DNA from: an uncultured Desulfarculaceae bacterium
GTDB taxonomy: Bacteria; Desulfobacterota; Desulfarculia; Desulfarculales; Desulfarculaceae
DNA: 11,773 nt
Direction of reading: 5' to 3'
Assembly (NCBI GenBank): GCA_937908275.1
Contig: CALERA010000216.1
Span: forward strand, 1-11,773
Shown here: positions 7,221-11,773 of the stretch, one piece after another
Layout of the letters: the number at the start of each line of letters is the position of its first letter
Position numbering within the stretch: position 1 is the stretch's first letter
Position numbers and translations under genes: made by a program
Notes under the pieces: generated by a model
Databases searched by the model: none
Told to the model about the DNA's origin: nothing
What the model saw: only the letters and a program-made list of their open reading frames with translations

Positions 7221-7449
7221 CAAGCCTCTGCGCGCCCGGCGGGGTGCTGGCCCACCCCCGGGCCGGATGATCCCAGTTTGGCGACTCGGCCCCGGAGGGA
7301 GGGACGTGCTACAATGGGCCAGGCTCGACCAAGCCCGCCGGGGCCGGCGGCCCCCGACCCGGCGCCGCCCTTGCGGCAAAGCCAAGTCGGCGTTTGACCA
7401 CCTGGTTTTGAGCATACTAGGCCCTCCAGCGGCCGGCAAGGGATAATCC
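7221..7449. promoter_or_regulatory. Divergent promoter region between rpoH and the hydrolase gene
   Basis: 229 bp separating two divergently transcribed genes, so promoters for both should be here. On the plus strand I see TGCTACAAT (7307-7315), an extended -10 with no matching -35, and a weak TTGACC-N15-TACTAG pair at 7394-7420. On the minus strand a CCCATTGT-like -10 (7309-7316) is present, but its possible -35 (CTTGGT) is only 9 bp away, too close for a sigma-32 promoter. No single site is convincing. Confidence 0.45.
7394..7420 (+). promoter_or_regulatory. Weak sigma-70 promoter candidate for the alpha/beta hydrolase gene
   Basis: TTGACC (7394-7399), a 15-bp spacer and TACTAG (7415-7420), in a locally AT-richer patch about 30 bp before the ATG. 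The spacing is short and the -10 matches only 3 of 6 consensus positions. Confidence 0.25.
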
Positions 7450-8364
7450 ATGTCCGCTCCGCCCCTCGCTCTGCCCGACCCGCCCGCTGGCTTCCGCCGC
7501 CTGCGCCTGGCCCAGTCCTGGGGCTGGCAGCACCTGCTGGCCGGGGGCGAAGGCCCGCCCCTGTTCCTGGTCCACGGCCTGGGCGGCAGCCACCTGGACT
7601 ACCTCCGGCTGCTGCCCTTCCTGGGCTCCCATTTCACCTGCCTGGCCCCGGACCTGCCCGGCCATGGCCTCTCGTCCAAACCTGACGTCAGCTATGGCAC
7701 GGATTTCTTTTGCCAAACCCTGGTGGAGCTGGCCGAGTCCCTGGGGGTGGACCGGGCGGACTGGGTGGGACACTCCCTGGGCGGCCAGGTGGTGCTCTGG
7801 CTGGCGGCCAGCCGGCCCCAAGGGGTGGGCCGGGTGGCGGCCCTCTGCCCGGGCGGGGGGCACTCTCAACGCCAACCCCTGCAACGGGGCTTGCTCTGGC
7901 TGCTGACCAGCGGCGACCGTTTCCGTTTTTTCTCGCCGCGCCTGCTAAACCTGGGCCTGAGCCACGTCTTTGGCCAGCCCTATCTCGGCCCCGACACCTG
8001 GTCGGGCATGGCCGAGGTGCGGCGGTTCAACCAAGCCTTCTGGGCGGCCCAGCCCCAGCCCCTGCTGGAGCGGGCCCTGATCCGCTCGGCCCGGGGGGTG
8101 CTGGAGCACTCCCTGCTGGGCAAGCTGGGCGGGCTGACCCGCCCGGTGCTCCTGGTGGAGGGCCAGGGCGACCGGGTGATCCCGGCCGGGCAGACCGCCG
8201 CGCTGTGGCGCGACCTGCCCCCGGGCAACCAACGGGTCTCCCTGCCCGGCGGCCATGTCCCGCCCTACCAGGCCCCGGAGGCCCTGGCCGAGGTTTTGTT
8301 GGCTTTTCTGCTCCCAGGCGTTGACACTGCCAGGGACGAGGTTTATACCACAAGCAACCCCTAG
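7450..8364 (+). CDS. Alpha/beta hydrolase
   Basis: A 304-residue soluble alpha/beta-fold hydrolase. The oxyanion-hole motif is LVHGLGGS (40-47) and the nucleophile elbow GHSLGG has S109. The probable acid is D241 in VEGQGDRVIPA and the histidine H269 in PGGHVPPYQ, giving a complete Ser-Asp-His triad. PDLPGHGLSS (67-76) is typical of the esterase/epoxide hydrolase/C-C hydrolase group. A lid of about 60 residues (142-205) is hydrophobic and aromatic, suggesting a lipophilic substrate. The substrate cannot be assigned. ATG at 7450 is preceded by AAGGGA. The last ~15 residues (VDTARDEVYTTSNP) look unrelated to the fold, and their DNA carries a strong promoter for the downstream mgtE gene. Confidence 0.88.
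   Translation: MSAPPLALPDPPAGFRRLRLAQSWGWQHLLAGGEGPPLFLVHGLGGSHLDYLRLLPFLGSHFTCLAPDLPGHGLSSKPDVSYGTDFFCQTLVELAESLGVDRADWVGHSLGGQVVLWLAASRPQGVGRVAALCPGGGHSQRQPLQRGLLWLLTSGDRFRFFSPRLLNLGLSHVFGQPYLGPDTWSGMAEVRRFNQAFWAAQPQPLLERALIRSARGVLEHSLLGKLGGLTRPVLLVEGQGDRVIPAGQTAALWRDLPPGNQRVSLPGGHVPPYQAPEALAEVLLAFLLPGVDTARDEVYTTSNP
8321..8349 (+). promoter_or_regulatory. Strong sigma-70 promoter for mgtE-recO, inside the end of the hydrolase gene
   Basis: TTGACA (8321-8326, perfect -35), a 17-bp spacer, then TATACC (8344-8349, 4 of 6 consensus). Hexamer quality and spacing are far better than anywhere else in the window. Transcription would start near 8356, giving a leader of about 150 nt before the mgtE start at 8509. 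It lies in the last codons of the hydrolase gene. Confidence 0.7.
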
Positions 8365-8508
8365 CCCGGCCACAAGGGCTGGCGCTTTCAATGCAAATCA
8401 GCACCAACCCCTGGGGTTTGCCGCCCGGCCCAACGGCGGCGGCCTCTCGCGGGCCGCGCCCGGTCACCGGCCCGGCCGCAACCCGCCTCCCCCCCTCGGA
8501 GGACCGCC
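8365..8508 (+). promoter_or_regulatory. Structured 5' leader of mgtE with possible Shine-Dalgarno sequestration
   Basis: This 144-bp gap is GC-rich, with several short complementary pairs: AGCCC/GGGCT just after the hydrolase stop, AACCCC/GGGGTT around 8406-8418, and CCGCC/GGCGG around 8421-8442. Nearest the gene, CCTCC (8486-8490) can pair with the GGAGG ribosome site (8498-8502) across a 7-nt loop, which would hide it. I do not recognise a known Mg2+ riboswitch. High GC alone produces such pairings, so regulation is a hypothesis. Confidence 0.35.
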
Positions 8509-9867
8509 GTGGAGCCCTGGCTGGAGCAAAAAATCGGCGAGTTGGAGCCGCTCCTGGAGCAGGGCGAGGCCGCGGACATCCTGGCCGCCATCGATGGCAT
8601 CCATCCCGCCGACCTGGCCCACCTGATCGAGGGCCTGGACGAGGACGAGAAGCGCCGCCTCTTCGCCCTGCTGGATCCCAGCTACGCCGCCGACGTGCTC
8701 ACCGAGCTGTCGGACTTCTCCCGCGACCAGGTCCTGGAGGGCATCCAGACCCCCCGCCTGGCGGCCATCGTCGATGACCTGCCCAGCGACGAGGCCACCG
8801 ACATCATCGCCGACCTGCCCGAGCAACAGGCCCAGGAGGTCTTGGCCAGCCTCGACCACGAGGACTCGGCCGAGGTCCGCCAACTGCTGCAATACCCGGA
8901 GGACAGCGCCGGCGGCATCATGCAGTTGGAGTTGGTGGCGGCCAGGGCCAACCAGACCGTGGCCGAGACCATCGAGGCCATCCGCCTGAAACGCGACGAG
9001 GTGGGCGAGCTGCACAACGTCTACGTGGTGGACCGCGACAACCACCTGATGGGCATCGTGCCCCTGTCCAGCCTGATCCTGGCCGACCCCGGCACCGTGA
9101 TGCGCCGGGTGATGCTGCCCTGCAAGCTGGTGGTGCGGGCCGACGAGGACCAGGAGACCGTGGCCCACGCCTTCCGGCGTTACGACGTGGTCAGCGCGCC
9201 GGTGGTGGACGACCAGGAGCGGCTCCTGGGCCGCATCACCATCGACGACGTGGTGGACGTCCTGGAGGAGGAGGCCAGCGAGGACTTCATGCGCATGGCC
9301 GGCTCCTCCGAGGAGGACATGTTCTACAGCGACCAGATCTTCAAGATCAGCCGCCTGCGCCTGCCCTGGCTGTTGACCAACCTCATCGGCGGGCTGATCA
9401 CCGGGGTCCTGCTCTGGTTCTTCCAGGGCACCCTGAGCGACGCCATCTTCCTGGTCACCTTCATTCCGGTCATCACCGGCATGGGCGGCAACGTGGGCAT
9501 CCAGTCCTCCACCATCATGGTGCGCGGCTTCGCCCTGGGACGCATCACCCTGGGCGGGCTCTGGTCGGTGCTGTGGAAGGAGTTCCGGGTGGCCCTGGTC
9601 ATGGGCCTGGCCTGCGGCCTGGTGGTGGGGGTGGTGGCCGATCTCTGGCACGGCAAGGCCATGCTGGGGGTGGTGGTGGGCCTGGCCATGGTCTGCGGCT
9701 TCTCGGTGGCCGCCCTGATGGGCACCCTGGCCCCGGCCCTGTTCAAGCGCCTGAACATCGACCCGGCCATCAGCGCCGGCCCCTTTGTCACCACGGCCAA
9801 CGACATCGTGGGCATCCTGATATACTTCTCCTTCGCCACCCTGTTCTACCGCTTCCTGGTCAGCTAG
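8509..9867 (+). CDS. mgtE: Magnesium transporter MgtE, GTG start
   Basis: A Mg2+-selective channel of the inner membrane that imports Mg2+ and closes when cytoplasmic Mg2+ is high. All three parts of a full-length 452-residue MgtE are present. Residues 1-~130 are the acidic N domain, with its helical repeats (ILAAIDGIHPADLAHLIEGL, VLTELSDFSRDQVLEGI). The linker PEDSAGGIM (130-138) leads into a CBS pair (~138-255), and the membrane domain is ~284-452 with five hydrophobic segments. GMGGNVGIQSST (324-335) is the pore/selectivity motif, in a Val/Ile version of the more usual GNAGTQ. The conserved pore aspartate D432 lies in TANDIVG. The GTG start has GGAGG 6 nt upstream. It has its own strong promoter and leader and precedes recO by 46 bp. 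Confidence 0.95.
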   Translation: MEPWLEQKIGELEPLLEQGEAADILAAIDGIHPADLAHLIEGLDEDEKRRLFALLDPSYAADVLTELSDFSRDQVLEGIQTPRLAAIVDDLPSDEATDIIADLPEQQAQEVLASLDHEDSAEVRQLLQYPEDSAGGIMQLELVAARANQTVAETIEAIRLKRDEVGELHNVYVVDRDNHLMGIVPLSSLILADPGTVMRRVMLPCKLVVRADEDQETVAHAFRRYDVVSAPVVDDQERLLGRITIDDVVDVLEEEASEDFMRMAGSSEEDMFYSDQIFKISRLRLPWLLTNLIGGLITGVLLWFFQGTLSDAIFLVTFIPVITGMGGNVGIQSSTIMVRGFALGRITLGGLWSVLWKEFRVALVMGLACGLVVGVVADLWHGKAMLGVVVGLAMVCGFSVAALMGTLAPALFKRLNIDPAISAGPFVTTANDIVGILIYFSFATLFYRFLVS

Positions 9868-9902
9868 GGCCGCCCCCCGACCGGCCGCCCGGCGCCAGGC
9901 CT

Positions 9903-9907
9903 GGAGG
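9903..9907 (+). promoter_or_regulatory. Shine-Dalgarno GGAGG deciding the TTG start of recO
   Basis: GGAGG lies 6 nt before TTG at 9914. No in-frame ATG occurs until residue 22, which would remove the conserved GESDLM block, so this site settles the start. Confidence 0.7.
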
Positions 9908-9913
9908 TCCGGC

Positions 9914-10672
9914 TTGGAGCCCCGCCGGTTTCACGCCCTGCTCTTGCGCTGCCGCCCCCTGGGCGAGAGCGACCTGATGCTGGATTTCTTCAGCCGGGAG
10001 CTGGGGCGGATCACCGCCATCGCCAAGGGGGCCAAGCGCTCCAAGCGCCGTTTTTTCGGTCTGTTGGAGATCGGCCACTATCTGGAGATCGAGGTGGAGC
10101 CCGGCCGGCGGGGCGATCTCTGGCTGCTCCTGGCCGCGCGGCTGATCAACCCCCACCTGGGCCTGCGCCAGGACTGGCGGCGGTTACTTTTGGCCGGGCC
10201 GGTGCTGGAGCTTCTGCTGCGGGCCAGCGCCCCCCACGATCCCCAGCCCGGGGCCCTGGCTCTTTCGCTGGACACCCTGGCCCGCCTGGAGCGCGGCCGG
10301 GGGGCCTCGGAATCGGCCGCCGCCCTGGCGGTCTTCCTGCTGCGCCTTTTGGGCGAACTGGGCTTCGCCCTGCGCCTGGACGCCTGCCTGCACTGCGCCA
10401 AGCCCGCCGCCCAGATCGACCAGCCCCGCCTGAGCCTGGACGGCGGCCTGGTCTGCCCGGCCTGCCCCCCGGGACGCAAGGCCGTGGCCGCCCCGCCCGG
10501 CCTGGTGGCCTTCCTGCGCGCGGCCCAGACCATGGAGCCGGCCGCCCTGGGCCGCCTGCGCCTCTCCCCGGCCCTGGCCCGGCCGGGCCTGGCCTATTTG
10601 GCCGATTTCTGGCGCGAGGTCAGCGGCCACGACCTGCCGGCCCTGGGGCTGGCCATCGGCCTGAAGGCCTGA
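9914..10672 (+). CDS. recO: DNA repair protein RecO, TTG start
   Basis: RecO works with RecR (and RecF) to load RecA onto SSB-coated single-stranded DNA during recombinational repair. 252 residues, normal for the family. The N-terminal OB fold (about 1-80) contains the family block RPLGESDLMLDFFSRELGRITAIAKGAKRSKRR (14-46), rich in DNA-contacting basic residues. The helical C-terminal part carries a four-cysteine zinc site, C158/C161 and C181/C184 (CLHC...CPAC). The start is TTG at 9914, chosen because GGAGG (9903-9907) lies 6 nt upstream and the protein then begins like other RecO proteins. The 46-bp gap after mgtE suggests co-transcription. Immediately after its stop the base composition falls abruptly. 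Confidence 0.93.
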   Translation: MEPRRFHALLLRCRPLGESDLMLDFFSRELGRITAIAKGAKRSKRRFFGLLEIGHYLEIEVEPGRRGDLWLLLAARLINPHLGLRQDWRRLLLAGPVLELLLRASAPHDPQPGALALSLDTLARLERGRGASESAAALAVFLLRLLGELGFALRLDACLHCAKPAAQIDQPRLSLDGGLVCPACPPGRKAVAAPPGLVAFLRAAQTMEPAALGRLRLSPALARPGLAYLADFWREVSGHDLPALGLAIGLKA

Positions 10673-10875
10673 GAACTCAATGAGCTTACGTTCTGCAAGT
10701 CATTATTAAAATTCGCAGCGCTACTCACTTGAAATAATAAATAAAATTCCAGCGGTTGCTTTTAGCCTGACAGTTCGATAAAAATGCTAAATGATAGAGT
10801 TGCTTGATTTTCTATGCGGACTTTGGCATCTAACGTTTGATTGATTTAGTCAACCTTACGATTCCTTGGCTTATC
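10673..10875 (+). promoter_or_regulatory. Leader of the AT-rich cassette with candidate promoter and short repeats
   Basis: About 200 bp lacking a credible gene. Candidate promoters are TTGCTT (10756-10761)-N17-TAAAAA (10779-10784) and CTGACA (10767-10772)-N17-AATGAT (10790-10795), neither strong. A near-perfect direct repeat, AAAATTC(G)CAGCG, occurs at 10708-10720 and 10743-10754, spaced 35 bp. An inverted ATTATT/AATAAT pair (10702-10707 and 10733-10738) overlaps it. These could be regulator-binding sites just upstream of the promoter, or remnants of the insertion boundary. Confidence 0.3.
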
Positions 10876-11355
10876 ATGCTGACTTTTATTATAGAAAACT
10901 GGGGGGACATAGCCAGTTTCATAGGCCTTTGCATCTCTATTTTTGTTCTACGAAATACAAAAAAGGCCATTAAAGCAGCCCATGAAGCACATAACGCCAC
11001 TTTGAGGACAATTAGCACTCAATATATTTCTGAAACAGTATCATTGTTGGAAGAAGTTAAGACTTTGCATCGCACCAAAAAATGGGACTTGGCCCAAGCG
11101 AAATACCCAATTCTTCGCAAGTTATTATTGGAGATTAAGCATTACAATAAAAATTTGACCGAAAGACAACAAGCAGTGATACAAGATACAATAGTGCACA
11201 TTCGAAAAATAGATCAATTGATTGACAAAGCCATCCAAGACCAATCTATTAATAGTATCAAGCTTACTGATTTTAACGAAATAATTTCAGCCAAAATTGA
11301 AGAGCTCCAAGAAATACTCTATAGTATTACATCATCCATGGAGGCCAAGAGATGA
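10876..11355 (+). CDS. Unknown small single-pass membrane protein with helical cytoplasmic part
   Basis: Not recognised as a named family. From ATG 10876 it has 159 residues: a hydrophobic segment DIASFIGLCISIFVLR (about 11-26), then a charged, almost wholly helical region (27-155) with KAIKAAHEAHNATLR and the core SLLEEVKTLHRTKKWDLAQAKYPILRKLLLEIK (56-88). The C-terminal third also looks helical or coiled. The WGDIASFIGL-type N-terminus before a membrane span recalls small unnamed membrane proteins I associate with accessory regions; this is a recollection, not a search result. The frame opens at 10834, so TTG 10837 (13 extra residues) is an alternative start. Neither start has a good ribosome site. 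Codon use is AT-rich. Its last 4 bases (ATGA) are shared with the next gene, so the two proteins probably act together. Confidence 0.7.
   Translation: MLTFIIENWGDIASFIGLCISIFVLRNTKKAIKAAHEAHNATLRTISTQYISETVSLLEEVKTLHRTKKWDLAQAKYPILRKLLLEIKHYNKNLTERQQAVIQDTIVHIRKIDQLIDKAIQDQSINSIKLTDFNEIISAKIEELQEILYSITSSMEAKR
11340..11344 (+). promoter_or_regulatory. Shine-Dalgarno GGAGG for the second cassette gene
   Basis: GGAGG inside the end of the membrane-protein gene, 7 nt before ATG 11352. Together with the ATGA overlap it shows tight translational coupling of the two cassette genes and supports both as real. Confidence 0.7.
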
Positions 11356-11693
11356 TTCCTCGTGCAAAAGATAAATTCTTTACTCTAGTAAAAAAGTTAA
11401 AGCAACTAACCGAGCAAGATAAGATTAGATGGGGAAAGAGCGCTGATTCCGACGGGTATCTTTTCTCTTTTCCTAATTACTCCGTGTTACTTCACATAGA
11501 TGCAGGCATAATTTATTTAGATATCTACGATGAAACAGGCTTGCTTATTGATCAAACATCGAGGAATGAGCTTGCACTGGAAGATCTTCGATTAGCTGAT
11601 GACCTAACGGCTCTATATGATACAGCTAAATATCAATCTTTAGGTGTTGACAAAGCTCTCGATAGTATACTTTCAAATTTGGATGAATTTTGA
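11352..11693 (+). CDS. Unknown 113-residue soluble protein, partner of the preceding membrane protein
   Basis: Not recognised as a named family. An acidic protein (113 residues) without signal peptide or membrane segment. The N-terminal helix KDKFFTLVKKLKQLTEQDKIRW (6-27) is followed by a predicted beta-rich core: YLFSFPNYSVLLHID, IIYLDIYDETGLLIDQ (about 36-68). The C-terminal helix pair ends LTALYDTAKYQSLGVDKALDSILSNLDEF (85-113). The layout (helix, small sheet, LYDTAKYQSLGVDKAL) looks like a compact folded domain that binds another protein. The start is certain: ATG 11352 with GGAGG 7 nt upstream and an ATGA overlap. It could be an immunity or sensor partner of the membrane protein, but nothing in the sequence proves this. 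Its stop lies 1 nt before iorA. Confidence 0.75.
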   Translation: MIPRAKDKFFTLVKKLKQLTEQDKIRWGKSADSDGYLFSFPNYSVLLHIDAGIIYLDIYDETGLLIDQTSRNELALEDLRLADDLTALYDTAKYQSLGVDKALDSILSNLDEF

Positions 11694-11694
11694 T

Positions 11695-11773
11695 ATGCAG
11701 CATGAAAAGCACATCCTCATGGGCAACGAGGCCATCGGCCGTGGCCTGGTCGAGGCCGGGGTGCGGTTCATGA
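11695..11773 (+). CDS. iorA: Indolepyruvate:ferredoxin oxidoreductase alpha subunit, N-terminus only
   Basis: Only 26 codons are visible before the window ends. HILMGNEAIGRGLVEAGVRF matches the start of IorA, the thiamine-pyrophosphate subunit that (with IorB) oxidatively decarboxylates arylpyruvates to aryl-CoA with ferredoxin as acceptor, a reaction of anaerobic aromatic amino acid use; the L-GNEAI-RG--EAGV pattern is characteristic. ATG 11695 follows the previous stop by 1 nt. The only upstream ribosome-like bases (GGA at 11681-11683, 11 nt before the ATG) lie in the AT-rich gene. GC-rich codon use begins a few codons in, so the first residues and the ribosome site may derive from the inserted cassette. 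Confidence 0.75.
   Translation, partial: MQHEKHILMGNEAIGRGLVEAGVRFM

Larger units (their letters stand above)
10673..11694. other. AT-rich two-gene island between recO and iorA
   Basis: Composition changes within a few bases of the recO stop and returns to high GC about 10-20 bp into iorA. Lines counted inside were 32 and 45% GC, and codons favour A/T at the third position, unlike every other gene here. The island carries two genes of unknown function in the same direction and nothing recognisable as integrase, transposase or tRNA. I found no clear flanking direct repeat. Recent transfer from an AT-richer donor is the simplest reading. No intrinsic terminator is visible at either edge. Confidence 0.7.

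Noticed and set aside
7309..7337. Sigma-32-type autoregulatory promoter for rpoH (CTTGGT ... CCCATTGT on the minus strand)
   Set aside because: The spacer is only 9 bp and the -35 is imperfect; sigma-32 promoters need about 13-15 bp.
5922..7397. 491-residue plus-strand reading frame opposite rpoH
   Set aside because: Composition is the complement of the sigma factor's coding pattern; no recognisable domain and no ribosome site.
7221..7451. 77-residue N-terminal extension of RpoH
   Set aside because: It crosses the divergent promoter region and overlaps the hydrolase start; Arg/Pro-rich with no similarity to sigma factors.
10673..11773. Attachment-site style direct repeats flanking the AT-rich island
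   Set aside because: Comparing the recO stop region and the iorA start region I found no shared direct repeat long enough to be meaningful.

Overview
The window reads as chromosome from a very GC-rich, probably anaerobic bacterium. The gene content (indolepyruvate:ferredoxin oxidoreductase start, an RpoH-type sigma factor with a long N-terminal extension, a TPR lipoprotein next to a LolB/DUF4292-like lipoprotein, an mgtE-recO pair) suggests Desulfobacterota (former Deltaproteobacteria). That assignment is an inference from gene content and composition, not from a search. Almost all genes show the high-GC third positions and frequent GTG/TTG starts expected of such a genome. I see no tRNA, rRNA, CRISPR array or transposase gene.

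Left block (1-2049, + strand): the 3' part of a glutamate dehydrogenase gene, then, after 11 bp, a ketopantoate reductase-family gene starting at TTG. They look like one transcription unit. Next is a gene-free 237-bp spacer (2050-2286) between convergent genes. It holds a 223-bp lower-GC repeat-like element with 10-bp terminal inverted repeats and a large imperfect internal hairpin.

Middle block (2287-7220, - strand, read right to left): an RpoH-family sigma factor, a roughly 15-TPR lipoprotein, a LolB/DUF4292-like lipoprotein, a Mut7-C/zinc-ribbon protein and a DJ-1/PfpI-family protein. The last four overlap by 4, 4 and 8 bp and are surely co-transcribed. The theme is stress response and envelope lipoprotein biogenesis. 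The Mut7-C protein appears to have lost a key acidic residue.

Right block (7450-10672, + strand): an alpha/beta hydrolase, the Mg2+ channel MgtE and the recombination protein RecO. A very good sigma-70 promoter (TTGACA-N17-TATACC) lies inside the 3' end of the hydrolase gene and should drive mgtE-recO separately, through a GC-rich leader of about 150 nt in which the mgtE Shine-Dalgarno can pair with an upstream CCTCC.

The far right (10673-11694) is the most unusual part. It is a sharply bounded AT-rich island of about 1 kb (individual 60-base lines that I counted were 32 and 45% GC, against about 70% around it). It carries a 164-bp leader and two tightly coupled unknown genes: a small single-pass membrane protein with a helical cytoplasmic part, and a 113-residue soluble protein joined by an ATGA overlap. 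The island ends 1 nt before the start of the next housekeeping gene, iorA, which runs off the window. This two-gene cassette is the best candidate for an undescribed system, possibly a compact defence or membrane-effector module; that function is speculation.
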